A program made the translations under genes and the position numbers. From assembly GCA_034521495.1 (NCBI GenBank), contig JAXHMK010000001.1:1-41411 (forward strand): DNA of 41,411 bases, written 5' to 3'. Origin of the DNA: Balneolaceae bacterium (lineage in GTDB: Bacteria > Bacteroidota > Rhodothermia > Balneolales > Balneolaceae). This document shows, piece by piece, positions 1-8,583 of the stretch. Within the stretch, counting starts at the first letter, position 1, and the number at the start of each line of letters is the position of its first letter. The notes beneath the pieces were generated by a model that was not told the DNA's origin, did no database searches, and saw only the letters and a list, made by a program, of their open reading frames with translations.

Positions 1-168
1 CATCCTATTTCATTTAATGTAGGTCTGAAGAAGCTCCTTTGAATAAATACTTAGTATTTGTTGGTACTTTAATACCTATCAGAAGATGTAAGATTGCTAA
101 ATTTGAGTAGCTACCCTTTACTCTTATTTCGAATCAGATAAAACAATTCATTTGAAGATATATGAGAA
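1..168. other. non-coding left edge, nothing recognised
   Basis: AT-rich sequence with no convincing open frame, RNA gene or regulatory motif. It lies outside the small repeat element that begins at 169. Confidence 0.5.
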
Positions 169-320
169 GGCTTTGCAAAACTCTGACTGTCAACCTGAAC
201 CTGTCCGCCGAAGCTTAGCGCAGGCAGACTTGTTTCAGGATCTCCAAATACTGGCTATTAAGACGAATGGAGAATCTGAATCGAGTTCAGATTGACCGAT
301 AACCACGGTTTTGAAAACCC
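169..320 (+). repeat. MITE-like dispersed repeat, copy 1 (with ~30-bp extra segment)
   Basis: This copy begins GGCTTTGCAAAAC (169-181) and ends in a degenerate inverted copy of it (308-320, two mismatches). Its interior matches the reverse complement of 36660-36782 nearly base for base, including the palindrome CTGAATCGAGTTCAG and the segment GACGAATGGAGAATC. Compared with copy 2 it carries an extra stretch of roughly 30 bp (about 202-233) that interrupts the first palindrome. It ends 16 bp from the stop codon of the phosphoesterase gene. It encodes no protein, so mobility would have to come from a transposase elsewhere. Confidence 0.75.
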
Positions 321-336
321 TTCTATGAATCATTAT

Positions 337-2430
337 TTATTTGATATGTTTTTTGATTTTGCCAGTCTTGAGATTTACTTGAAATGTATCATCAGGCAAG
401 CGATTTTTGAAAATAGACATTACCTCGAAAACAGTTCTGAACTTTTCTTTAAAAGTTTCATGAAATTTTTGTTGAGTATTTTGGTTGGTAGAAATTTTTA
501 TCGTTGATTCAAACAGAGTTTTAGCAATAAATATGTATTGATTAAATCTTTTTATAGTTATATCAGGCATTGCCAGTTCCCCGGCATTTCTTAACCTGTA
601 AAAATCAACACTCAAATCTGTTCCATTCCAATTTTCAAAATCTGAAAGTTTAAACCCTGCTTCCTGGGCAAGGAGATCTGCTTTTGTTTTGGCTTTATTC
701 CAATCATGAGAAAAATTGGTGGTCATGTTTTCGATATCTGAATTACTATTTTTCAGCCACCTCTTATAGTCTGCGAATAATACAGAACTTTGTAGTTGAG
801 TTGCAATTAGCATATCTAACCCTGTCATACCTGATAGCAGAGATCTAACATCGTCCGGCCACTCTCCTGGCAAAAAACGTAATCTGGATAGTTCTTTAAT
901 ATGCCAATTTGTAAACTCAGAATAGTTTTTAGATTCTAAAACAGATTTATCCCATAATCTATCATAACCAATGCTGTTCAGGTAGTTCCACTCATCTTTG
1001 TAATGTGGAAAAAGCGTATCGAAGTTGGGGACATTCTCAATAATTATCGTTTCTACTTCAACTTGATTTTGGGCTTCATCTGTCGTTCGAACAATTTTGT
1101 ACGCAGGAACGTAGGCCGCTACTGATGGCACCTGGATGTTTGTCAATACATTGCCGGACAAAGAGTCTCGTACAATAGATGTTCCATTCATATGCATGTG
1201 GCCCGCCACGTGAAAATTTAACCCGGTTCTTGCAAGTGTGATACTTGTATTTTCTTTTGGTACACGTGTCAATTGAAATTCATTTTCCCCCCATAATTGT
1301 TCAATTTTGGGTTTTGCACCATTATAGAAATCAACAGCTGGGAAATGACTGAATGCAATCAATGTTTTCCCTTTTTTCTCAGCTCTGTTTGAAACATCGG
1401 TTATCCACTCTAACAAATGTTTTTTATGAGTGATTAATTTGTTGTAACCGGTATTACCGGAGCCCGAAAAATTTCTTGCAGGATTGGAATTATTTTCCTT
1501 GTGAGGGATATAAACATTTGCATCGATAGCCAGCAGCCAAAGTCCTTCTACTGGTTCAACGAGATAACTCATATCCATTACTTGTTGGCAATTCGTATAG
1601 TTAGCCTGTTTATATTGACCTCCTGATCCTTCATGGCAGATTTCATATTGACGCTGTTCAAAGCTGAAATTATTTACTTCTTGTGAAATCGAATTCCGAC
1701 CATCTTGATATCTTGAAAAGGGAGTTTCATAATAGATAGTATTCTGATCTGGTATTAGTCCAAATTCCCCCATCAAGTTAAACAAATCCTGATAGCCAAG
1801 ATTTTTGATCTTATCACTGCAAACAACAGTGTGAGGTGCCGGTTCAGTTGAATGAGATGTCTGTGGAGAATAGGATGATTGGTCACTGCACCGCCGATGG
1901 TTATTAGAATATATTGGCTGCGGCCTGCCATCTGTTCCTAAAAAATCACTTTCTCCAGCTTCCATTGTGAAGGGACGAACCGGATCATGATTTCCCGGTG
2001 TTACAAAAAACTTCAGGTTATATTTGTTTTGATAACGGTTTAAAATTTCCACCAAACCCTTTATGTGAACCGGTTGTCCATCATCACTAAAATCTCCCGG
2101 GAGGGCAATTAATTTGATACCCCGCTTGACGGCATCATCCAATGCAGCTACAAAAGCAAAATAGTTTTCGTTAAACAATCTTGTTGAAGTAAGCTGGGCT
2201 TCCATTGTACGGATTGAAGCTGTTCTGTTCTGACCATTATATTCGGTCCTTAAACCTTGAAATCCGTCATTGCTAAAATCTGAAAAAACATCATGGAAAT
2301 GTATATCCGGCATAAATGCAATTTCAAATTGAGGAGTTGAAATAGTTTTTGACTGAGATTCCGCTTCAATACTTTTACACAAAAAAATGATAATAGAAAA
2401 GAAAAACAGAAAAACTGATGAAAATCTCAT
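337..2430 (-). CDS. exported calcineurin-like metallophosphoesterase
   Basis: The protein has 697 aa. Residues 1-23 form a Sec signal peptide with a long hydrophobic core. The five metallophosphoesterase blocks are visible: PDIHFHD (41-47), GDFSDDG (112-118), GNHD (146-149), SHFP (361-364) and GHMH (410-413). Together they supply the Asp, His and Asn ligands of a two-metal centre. Several cysteines between the third and fourth blocks may form disulfides, as expected outside the cytoplasm. The last ~230 residues have no motif I recognise. The gene follows the PI-PLC gene by 48 bp on the same strand, so the two are probably co-transcribed. A role in removing phosphate from products released by the phospholipase fits the context, but the substrate (phosphomonoester or diester) cannot be told from the motifs. 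Confidence 0.88.
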   Translation of the reverse strand: MRFSSVFLFFFSIIIFLCKSIEAESQSKTISTPQFEIAFMPDIHFHDVFSDFSNDGFQGLRTEYNGQNRTASIRTMEAQLTSTRLFNENYFAFVAALDDAVKRGIKLIALPGDFSDDGQPVHIKGLVEILNRYQNKYNLKFFVTPGNHDPVRPFTMEAGESDFLGTDGRPQPIYSNNHRRCSDQSSYSPQTSHSTEPAPHTVVCSDKIKNLGYQDLFNLMGEFGLIPDQNTIYYETPFSRYQDGRNSISQEVNNFSFEQRQYEICHEGSGGQYKQANYTNCQQVMDMSYLVEPVEGLWLLAIDANVYIPHKENNSNPARNFSGSGNTGYNKLITHKKHLLEWITDVSNRAEKKGKTLIAFSHFPAVDFYNGAKPKIEQLWGENEFQLTRVPKENTSITLARTGLNFHVAGHMHMNGTSIVRDSLSGNVLTNIQVPSVAAYVPAYKIVRTTDEAQNQVEVETIIIENVPNFDTLFPHYKDEWNYLNSIGYDRLWDKSVLESKNYSEFTNWHIKELSRLRFLPGEWPDDVRSLLSGMTGLDMLIATQLQSSVLFADYKRWLKNSNSDIENMTTNFSHDWNKAKTKADLLAQEAGFKLSDFENWNGTDLSVDFYRLRNAGELAMPDITIKRFNQYIFIAKTLFESTIKISTNQNTQQKFHETFKEKFRTVFEVMSIFKNRLPDDTFQVNLKTGKIKKHIK

Positions 2431-2478
2431 AAATAAAAGATGGTTGTAAATATATTGTTTGAATTTATGAATGTGCTA

Positions 2479-3660
2479 TTATTCTTCGAGAAAAAGATTT
2501 TGACAACCTATTGGAGCACTGATAGGATTACAGCGAGCAATTCCATCGGTATTCGGAAATCTTACGATATATCCTGAACCGAAAGGGCTAACTTCCGGGT
2601 AATCTGTACTAAGGTATTGTGCACCACTTTCGAAAGCAATTTCCATTCGTTTCGTACTTCCCGAACGGGCTTCGTTTGTTGGAGAATCTGTTCTTGTTCT
2701 TATAAGATATCCCTGAGATATACGTTCTTTTATTAAATTAGCTTGACGTAAAGCATCATTCATTTTGATAAAACCACCTGTTGGTTCTTCTGGTACAGAA
2801 CTTACAAACATAACCCGACCCTCCAGGTTTGGATTTCCTTTGAGGTACATCGATTTATGTTCATCAGTATTATCAAGTGCAAATAGCACCTTTCCCCGAC
2901 TTTCTGCAAGTGTTGGCCAGCCTTCATCTTGAACAGCTTCAGTTAATGTATCATAATTATTTCTAACATCATCAGGAGTGATGATATGATTGGGTTCAAA
3001 TACCTCAAGAATTTCGTTATCAATTTCATGCATTAAAGAAGTATTAAAAGCGATAGGTTTAACAAATTTCATTGCTTCCCAATCACGGCGTTCTCCATCT
3101 TTTGCTTCCACCATAATCATGATGGGCAAATGATTGGGATTTTTATCAGACCAGTCGCCAATATCTGTCAGACACGATTTGAACGTGAGGCAGGTTGACC
3201 GGTAATCGACATCAGGAATGTGGATAATTTTAAATCCTGGCTGCATCATCTCTTCTGATTCAAGAAATTCTTCATCATCTATTAAAACAGCTCCGGATGG
3301 CTTAGCATATCGGCCGCCATTCGGATCAGCATACAGATCTAATTCAAACTGACGAATACCGAGATTTTCGAGCTGAATAGCTAAAGGTTTATGCTCGTAT
3401 TCAATATCTTTTGCCCAACCATCTAAGTGATTATTTAACGCGGTAATAAGATCAGGGTGGGGGAGACGCTTATAACTGTTATGAGTACCGAGTACCTGGA
3501 CATGATTCAGACGAATACATTGATCCGCATTATCGGCCGTGATTATATCACAATTGATATTTGAACCCGATATATCATCCTGGTTACCCGAACATCCATA
3601 ACCCATAATCGAGATTAGCAGGAGAATCGAAAATCTGAGAGACATTTTTAGAAAATACAT
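2479..3660 (-). CDS. Ca2+-dependent phosphatidylinositol-specific phospholipase C family lipoprotein
   Basis: The protein has 393 aa. A hydrophobic leader ends at Cys23 in a lipobox-like context (GYGC), so it is probably a lipoprotein; Met6 is an alternative start. The pattern is that of the Streptomyces antibioticus-type Ca2+-dependent PI-PLC family: GTHNSY (58-63, first catalytic His60), ELDLYADPNGG (106-116, acidic Ca2+ ligands) and HIPDVDYRSTC (147-157, second His147). Known members cleave phosphatidylinositol to diacylglycerol and a cyclic inositol phosphate. It lies upstream of a metallophosphoesterase on the same strand, and the window carries a full inositol pathway, which supports inositol-lipid cleavage. 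Only 36 bp separate its start from a terminator, so its transcription may depend on read-through. Paralogues acting on other lipids exist, so exact specificity is open. Confidence 0.85.
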   Translation of the reverse strand: MYFLKMSLRFSILLLISIMGYGCSGNQDDISGSNINCDIITADNADQCIRLNHVQVLGTHNSYKRLPHPDLITALNNHLDGWAKDIEYEHKPLAIQLENLGIRQFELDLYADPNGGRYAKPSGAVLIDDEEFLESEEMMQPGFKIIHIPDVDYRSTCLTFKSCLTDIGDWSDKNPNHLPIMIMVEAKDGERRDWEAMKFVKPIAFNTSLMHEIDNEILEVFEPNHIITPDDVRNNYDTLTEAVQDEGWPTLAESRGKVLFALDNTDEHKSMYLKGNPNLEGRVMFVSSVPEEPTGGFIKMNDALRQANLIKERISQGYLIRTRTDSPTNEARSGSTKRMEIAFESGAQYLSTDYPEVSPFGSGYIVRFPNTDGIARCNPISAPIGCQNLFLEE

Positions 3661-3696
3661 TTGCTTAAAATTTTACATGAAATTTTTAAAAAAAGA

Positions 3697-3736
3697 AAAG
3701 CCCGCCAATAGATTTTAATTCCATCTGACGGGCTTT
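3697..3736 (-). terminator. rho-independent terminator after the susD remnant
   Basis: The arms AAAGCCCG (3697-3704) and CGGGCTTT (3729-3736) are perfect inverted repeats, and further pairing lies inside. Read on the minus strand, the stem is followed by a T-rich tract (3685-3696). It sits 25 bp after the stop codon of the SusD remnant and would terminate that lost operon. Confidence 0.75.
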
Positions 3737-3761
3737 GAGGTTATTAAATCGGTGTGATGGA

Positions 3762-3860
3762 TTAATAACCTGGGTTTTGTTCTAAGTATCCTGGCTCCGA
3801 ATTAGCTAAATCAATAGCTTCTTGGGGGATTGGAAAAACCCTACGAAATTCATCAGTAAT
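3762..3860 (-). pseudogene. C-terminal remnant of a SusD/RagB-family lipoprotein
   Basis: On the minus strand an open stretch translates as ITDEFRRVFPIPQEAIDL followed by ANSEPGYLEQNPGY and a stop at 3762-3764. RxFPIPQxxID...QNPGY-stop is the hallmark C-terminus of SusD proteins. The intact SusD at 31049-32803 ends the same way (RLFPIPQSAID...LTQNPGY). The frame can be followed a few more codons towards 3890 without SusD similarity, and no SusD body or SusC lies upstream. The rest of the operon was therefore deleted. The sequence differs enough from the intact copy to be a separate paralogue. The terminator just downstream is retained. Confidence 0.85.
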
Positions 3861-3997
3861 TATGTACTGATTTAGATAACAAATCAATAATAATGTAAAT
3901 GAACGCCAGTGATTGATTTAGTCTAAATTGATAAATCAGGATCTGATAGTTGATATAAATCGTTTGATATTTAAAGTAAAATTATTCATTCAAGTAA

Positions 3998-4011
3998 TGA
4001 AAACGATTTCA
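3998..4011. promoter_or_regulatory. LacI-family operator-like palindrome
   Basis: TGAAAACGATTTCA differs at one base from the palindrome TGAAAACGTTTTCA found before susC. The central CG is typical of LacI-family operators. It could serve the leftward lipase operon or the rightward DUF1080 operon. Confidence 0.6.
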
Positions 4012-4189
4012 ATTTAACAAATAAATCTTGCCAGTTTTAAAAATAATGGGAGTGATAAAGCGCTTCTATTCATCTTACATCTTAGTGTTTTGAAATCGTA
4101 GTAGTAAAAACAAATTTTATATTGATTACTTAAAATGAGCTGGATACTACTGATTTATTTTACATAAAAACAGCAAAAAAGTTGCTATT

Positions 4190-4203
4190 AGAAAACGTTT
4201 TCA
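4190..4203. promoter_or_regulatory. LacI-family operator-like palindrome
   Basis: AGAAAACGTTTTCA is a perfect 12-bp palindrome (GAAAACGTTTTC). It lies 52 bp before the start of the DUF1080 gene, where bound repressor could block its promoter. Confidence 0.7.
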
Positions 4204-4255
4204 TATCTTCAGAAATATTATTACTGTAAAACAGAACGTATTTGAGCTTTACCAT

Positions 4256-4990
4256 ATGAATATTAAGATACTTATTCTCTTTGTAACTCAGATTTTAATT
4301 CATTCTACACTTTGGTCACAGAATAATTTATCCGAGTGGCAACCGGAACACACTGAAACTTGGGATCCTGTTCCTGAAAAAGTGTATCAAAATCAAAACA
4401 ACGGAATTCCATCCGATGCACTGGTTTTGTTTGATGGAAAAGATATGTCGCAATGGGAATCGAATGAGTGGCAGATTCAGGATGACCTATTAATAGCAGA
4501 GCCAAAAACCGGTGGCATTACAACAAAAAAATCTTTTGGTGATGTTCAGTTACATGTGGAATGGCGTATTCCCGAAAATGTAGATGGCGAATCACAGGGC
4601 AGGGGGAATAGCGGGATTTTTCTACAAGGGCTTTACGAGGTTCAGGTTTTAGATACATATGATAATCCCACATATACCAATGGTCAGGCAGGAGCGATCT
4701 ATAAACAGTACCCTCCCGAAGTAAATGCTTCATTGCCAGCCGGAGACTGGCAAAAATATGACATCTATTTTGAAGCTCCTGTTTTCAGAGAAGATGGAAA
4801 GTTACTTAAACCGGCTTATATGACGGTCTTGCATAACGGTGTTTTTATACACAACCATGTAGAAGTAAAAGGCCCCACTATTTTAACAGGCCTCCCAAGT
4901 TATGAAAAACACGCTGACAAATTACCCCTATACATTCAGGGGTCTGGTCATCCTCTTGCGTTCAGAAATATATGGGTGCGGGAATTATAA
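4256..4990 (+). CDS. Sec-exported DUF1080 (3-keto-disaccharide hydrolase-like) protein
   Basis: The protein has 244 aa with a Sec signal peptide ending near LWSQ (residues 18-21). The jelly-roll DUF1080 pattern is clear: LFDGKDMSQW (about 58-67), then GNSGIFLQGLYEVQVLD in the middle and a final IWVREL strand. Some members of this family act on 3-keto-glycosides, cleaving the glycosidic bond of sugars oxidised at C3; many members are uncharacterised. It is the first gene of a run with an EEP lipoprotein (65 bp downstream) and a GDPD-like lipoprotein, directly behind a LacI-type operator. A second, Tat-exported member lies at 11759. A glycosylated inositol substrate would explain both, but this is inference. 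Confidence 0.85.
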   Translation: MNIKILILFVTQILIHSTLWSQNNLSEWQPEHTETWDPVPEKVYQNQNNGIPSDALVLFDGKDMSQWESNEWQIQDDLLIAEPKTGGITTKKSFGDVQLHVEWRIPENVDGESQGRGNSGIFLQGLYEVQVLDTYDNPTYTNGQAGAIYKQYPPEVNASLPAGDWQKYDIYFEAPVFREDGKLLKPAYMTVLHNGVFIHNHVEVKGPTILTGLPSYEKHADKLPLYIQGSGHPLAFRNIWVREL

Positions 4991-5055
4991 TTTTTTGGAA
5001 TTGAAAGATTCAATTTCTACACAATGAAAAAATCTGGTTACAAACTTTCAAGAAT

Positions 5056-5871
5056 ATGAAACCACGAAAACTATTAATGATTTCTCTTTGCATTCTGACA
5101 TTTTCATGCAATAGCGAAACGCAAAAGTCAGATCCCGTTGAACTAAATATTGCCGCTTACAATGTGGAGGTAAGCAGAAATGCAACTGCAAGTGAAATCG
5201 GGGAGGCACTTCAAGAATACAATCTGGATATTGTTGGTTTTTCTGAAGCACCGGGTGGCAACTGGACAAATGAAGTTGCTGAGGTTCTTGACATGGATCA
5301 TGTTGTTGTAGGACAGTATACAACTGCAGGACACGATGATAAGTATAAAAGTATAATCAGTAGAACACCTTTATATAATATTGAAGAGTTTTTAATGACT
5401 GATACACTTCATACCGTTACAGAAGCAAGAACAATGATTGATGGACGAGAGATAGCAATTTATTCCGTACACTTTCCATTTGGCTGGAGAGATCAGGCAC
5501 ATATTGATGAAACAACAGCTAAAATTTCATCTTTTGTGGACTACCTGAAAGAAAAACAAACAGATGAAGTTTCAATTGTAATCGGTGATTTCAACTTTAT
5601 CCCATCAAATGATAATTCAGAAAGTATGTACCATGAAATGTTTAAAGATGCAGAACTTGATTTTAGTTGGGATGATTTGGGAATAGATGTCACAAATAAA
5701 AATACACATAATGCACTCGAAGCTGAAGATGAAGGTAATGGAAATGTAATTGATCACATTATGTATAATCCGGATAAAGCAGAAGCAACAGATGGATCTA
5801 TTATAGAGATGGAACAACCGCTTTCTGATCATAAACCGGTATGGGCGCGTATCCGTATCAAACCGGAGTAA
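5056..5871 (+). CDS. endonuclease/exonuclease/phosphatase (EEP) family lipoprotein
   Basis: The protein has 271 aa. A short hydrophobic leader ends at lipobox FSC (Cys18). EEP-fold blocks are AYNVE (34-38), the metal-binding Glu in GFSEAP (Glu64), SVHFPFGW (137-144), GDFNF (177-181), IDHIMYN (232-238) and the C-terminal SDHKPVW (257-263, catalytic Asp-His). The EEP superfamily includes nucleases, inositol polyphosphate 5-phosphatases and neutral sphingomyelinase/Isc1-type phospholipases C. An outer-surface location and neighbours acting on phosphodiesters argue against a DNA-repair role here. It lies 65 bp after the DUF1080 gene and 29 bp before the GDPD-like gene, in one transcription unit. 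Confidence 0.87.
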   Translation: MKPRKLLMISLCILTFSCNSETQKSDPVELNIAAYNVEVSRNATASEIGEALQEYNLDIVGFSEAPGGNWTNEVAEVLDMDHVVVGQYTTAGHDDKYKSIISRTPLYNIEEFLMTDTLHTVTEARTMIDGREIAIYSVHFPFGWRDQAHIDETTAKISSFVDYLKEKQTDEVSIVIGDFNFIPSNDNSESMYHEMFKDAELDFSWDDLGIDVTNKNTHNALEAEDEGNGNVIDHIMYNPDKAEATDGSIIEMEQPLSDHKPVWARIRIKPE

Positions 5872-5900
5872 AAAATTTAAAATCATAACTTTGTTTAAAT

Positions 5901-6728
5901 ATGAAGCATTTTTTCATCCTTCTGATTATAGGTTTTTCTTTGAGTTTGTTTACAGCCTGTAAAGAAAAAGAAGAGGTATCAAACTACTCTGATGATAGTC
6001 TCTACCTTTGGTCTCATAATGATTATGAACAAGAAGAACCGCTATTTGGAGCTCTGAATCATGGATTCCAAATGATTGAGGTTGACGTTCATTTGATTGA
6101 TGAGGAATTGTATGTAACTCATGACCACCCCCAAAATATTGAAGGAACTCCGCTTTTGGAGGATCTATACCTACAGCCGCTTGTCAAATTTATCAAGCAA
6201 AATAACGGAGAGGTTTTGCCTGGTGATTCTCTTCCATTTTATCTGATTGTAGATATCAAAACGGAAGCTGATTCTACATATCGAACCCTTTTAGATCTTC
6301 TGGAAAATTACAAAGAATATTTCTATCGGAAAGAATCCGGCCGATGGATAGATGGCCCAATCCGTCTTCTTATATCTGGAAATCGACCTGAATTAAAGGT
6401 AGATGTAGCCAACCGAATTATTTTTCTTGATGGTCGAATATCGAATTTGGGTATGGATTTTTCTTCAGATCTTTATCCATTAATTAGTGATAATTGGTCA
6501 AATTATTTCTCCTGGGATGGAAATGGAGAAATGCCAAATGATGAACTTGAAAAACTTCGCACGTATGTTTCCAGAGCACATCAAGAAGATAAATTAATAC
6601 GTTTTTGGGGTACAATTGATGACGAAAATGTTTGGAGTACTCTAATAGAAAACGGGGTTGATGTCATAAATGTAGATGATATCGAAAGAATGAAAGAGTT
6701 TCTTGATGAGAATTATGATGAACTGTGA
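5901..6728 (+). CDS. GDPD/PI-PLC-like phosphodiesterase lipoprotein
   Basis: The protein has 275 aa. The lipoprotein leader ends at Cys20 (FTAC). The TIM-barrel phosphodiesterase signature is present: SHNDYEQ (38-44, first His39), IEVDVHL (59-65, acidic metal ligands) and VTHDHP (72-77, second His). The SHNDY form is that of the PI-PLC-like/AIM6 branch rather than the HRG form of classic glycerophosphodiester phosphodiesterases. The reaction would be hydrolysis of a phosphodiester such as glycerophosphoinositol or a lysolipid; specificity is not visible. It is third in the operon after DUF1080 and EEP, with 29 bp to the gene before and 124 bp to the MFS gene after. Confidence 0.82.
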   Translation: MKHFFILLIIGFSLSLFTACKEKEEVSNYSDDSLYLWSHNDYEQEEPLFGALNHGFQMIEVDVHLIDEELYVTHDHPQNIEGTPLLEDLYLQPLVKFIKQNNGEVLPGDSLPFYLIVDIKTEADSTYRTLLDLLENYKEYFYRKESGRWIDGPIRLLISGNRPELKVDVANRIIFLDGRISNLGMDFSSDLYPLISDNWSNYFSWDGNGEMPNDELEKLRTYVSRAHQEDKLIRFWGTIDDENVWSTLIENGVDVINVDDIERMKEFLDENYDEL

Positions 6729-6852
6729 TGAATCTCTTTAAATACCTATTGGATAGTTTTTTATTGAAATCCACTACAAAACATTAAACAGAATAGTAGG
6801 GATTTATTGAATTATGTCCCTGTTTGTTCCATAACCAAATAACAGCCAATTT

Positions 6853-8412
6853 ATGAATCAATCAGAAAACACATTAGCGGGGATCCAGCGAAGTCGGATA
6901 TTTACGGGGATCTGCCTGGCGTTGCTGCCGACAGCGTTTACTTTTGTACTGGTTAGCAACATCTTGCAACAGCTCAAAACCGAATTTCTTCTCACGAACG
7001 CACAAGTCGGTTACATCGGCGGAGCAGCCCTGTGGGGAATGGCGCTTTCGTTATTACTGATTGGACCAACACTGGAAAAAATTGGATTTAAAACCTCCGT
7101 GAAGGGAGCATTTATAGCGCACCTTAGTGGTGTTACATTATTCCTGGCTGCATACGGATTTAGTGGTGCTTCCTATGCATTTTGGATTTTGTTCCTCGGT
7201 GCGGTGGGGTTCGGTTTAGGAAACGGTTTGATTGAAGTAGTAGGGAACAATCTGACGGCTGCACTTTTTCCGGACAATAAAACAACCAAACTCAATCATT
7301 TTCATGCTTTTTTTCCGGGAGGGATGGTATTTGGAGGCGTACTGGGCTGGGCAATGGTCCAGGTTGGCAGTTTAGGTGGAATCAATATCGGTCACTGGAG
7401 TGTTCAGATTGCAATTGTCTACATTCCGGTACTGATCTACGGATATCTGCTGCTGCCGGTGAAGTTTCCTCCAACTTTGACCCGTGAGGCGGGAATACCT
7501 ATCAAAGAGATGTTCAAGTATACATTTACTCATCCGTTGGTATGGGCACTAATCATTTTGAAGATGATCACCCTGTCACTGGAACTGGGGCCTGGCCGGT
7601 GGATTCCGGAGGTGCTGCAGGCTGCCGGTGTACATGGCATCCTGGTGTTTGCCTGGATCAGCGGAATTATGATGCTGCTGCGATTTTTTGCCGGCCCGTT
7701 TGTGGAGAGGCTTTCGCCTCCCGGGATGCTGTTTGCCGGTTCTCTTCTGACAGGCATCGGGCTGCTTCTTTTTGCCTTTTTTGAAAGCGGACTGTTGATA
7801 TTAATGATTGCAGCCACGGTGTATGCGGCCGGGATCGCCTTCCATTTTCCAACGATGGTAGGATTGATGAGCGAACGATTTCCGAGGGCGGGATCGCTGG
7901 GAATCGTCTTACTGATGGGAATGGGATTTTTTGGGGCTGGAGCTTCTAATGCCATTATGGGAGGGATTGCGGATCAATACCTGCCGGATGCCCTGGATGA
8001 GCAGAAAACTGTTCAGATCCTGCAGGAGATCGATCAGCGCTTCCCCGAATACATAGCCATTGCCGAGCAGGCCGAGGGCGACCCGCAACAGATACAGGAG
8101 TTAGGCTATACCCGCACAGACCTGGAGAATATTCTAAGCCAGGCCGAACAAGCGTTGGCCTATTACGAGCAGAACGGATCTTTTGATACGGAGCATACAC
8201 CAGAAGCTTTGCGGGCTTTGTTGGATGCGGCCATATCTCAGGAAAGCGATTTAACAGACCGTGCTTTTGCAGTGCTTCGACCGGCAGATAACTACGGGGG
8301 GCGAATGTCGTTTTTATACATCGCTCCGGCGGCCTTTTTATTGGCATTGATCTTTTTGGGCGTATATATCAATGACAAACGAAAAGGCGGTTATAAGATC
8401 TCAAAATTGTAA
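6853..8412 (+). CDS. MFS permease with large periplasmic or cytosolic insertion near the C-terminus
   Basis: The protein has 519 aa. About 12 hydrophobic helices are visible, with the central motif LNHFHAFFPGGMVFGG (about 147-162) common to a sugar/polyol-like MFS branch in Bacteroidota and related phyla. An acidic, glutamine-rich, hydrophilic insert of roughly 105 residues (about 373-481) separates the penultimate and last helices and explains the excess over the usual ~400 aa. The gene is visibly richer in G and C than its neighbours, which may point to separate acquisition. It lies between the GDPD-like and PQQ dehydrogenase genes, so it may carry a product of these periplasmic enzymes. 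The substrate cannot be named from the sequence. Confidence 0.85.
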   Translation: MNQSENTLAGIQRSRIFTGICLALLPTAFTFVLVSNILQQLKTEFLLTNAQVGYIGGAALWGMALSLLLIGPTLEKIGFKTSVKGAFIAHLSGVTLFLAAYGFSGASYAFWILFLGAVGFGLGNGLIEVVGNNLTAALFPDNKTTKLNHFHAFFPGGMVFGGVLGWAMVQVGSLGGINIGHWSVQIAIVYIPVLIYGYLLLPVKFPPTLTREAGIPIKEMFKYTFTHPLVWALIILKMITLSLELGPGRWIPEVLQAAGVHGILVFAWISGIMMLLRFFAGPFVERLSPPGMLFAGSLLTGIGLLLFAFFESGLLILMIAATVYAAGIAFHFPTMVGLMSERFPRAGSLGIVLLMGMGFFGAGASNAIMGGIADQYLPDALDEQKTVQILQEIDQRFPEYIAIAEQAEGDPQQIQELGYTRTDLENILSQAEQALAYYEQNGSFDTEHTPEALRALLDAAISQESDLTDRAFAVLRPADNYGGRMSFLYIAPAAFLLALIFLGVYINDKRKGGYKISKL

Positions 8413-8468
8413 AGTAAACATTGTAAGTAATCCTACCGATGGAGAAAAGAACTTACAGGGTAACAGGT

Positions 8469-8497
8469 TTATCAGTTGTTATTAAATAAACTGATAA
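8469..8497. repeat. 9-bp inverted repeat between MFS and PQQ genes
   Basis: TTATCAGTT (8469-8477) and AACTGATAA (8489-8497) form a perfect inverted repeat with an 11-nt spacer. No T-run follows, so it is not a standard terminator. It could be an operator or an mRNA hairpin in the leader of the PQQ gene. Confidence 0.4.
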
Positions 8498-8504
8498 GAC
8501 TAAT

Positions 8505-8518
8505 TATAAACGCTTTGA
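8505..8518. promoter_or_regulatory. weak LacI-type operator candidate
   Basis: TATAAACGCTTTGA matches 12 of 14 positions of TGWAARCGYTWWCA and keeps the central CG. It lies 65 bp upstream of the preferred start of the PQQ dehydrogenase. It also lies within a possible longer open frame, which supports the downstream start. Confidence 0.35.
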
Positions 8519-8583
8519 TATGCAAAGTTAATCCAAATAGAATTTCCTGGTCAAAAGAAATAACATATACATATAAAGCATAT

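Larger units (their letters stand above)
3861..4255. promoter_or_regulatory. divergent regulatory gap with LacI-type operators
   Basis: This AT-rich gap separates the minus-strand lipase genes from the plus-strand DUF1080 operon. It contains two strong operator-like palindromes (3998 and 4190) and a weaker one (about 4055-4068, core AAAGCGCTT). No further SusD- or SusC-like coding was seen. Confidence 0.5.

Noticed and set aside
6798-6833. GGGA...TCCC hairpin before the MFS gene as a terminator
   Set aside because: The stem is only about 5 bp with a long loop and no T-run.
8476-8583. Upstream extension of the PQQ dehydrogenase frame
   Set aside because: The extra 36 residues are hydrophilic and would place the lipoprotein leader internally. 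The region also holds an inverted repeat and a possible operator. ATG 8584 is the better start.
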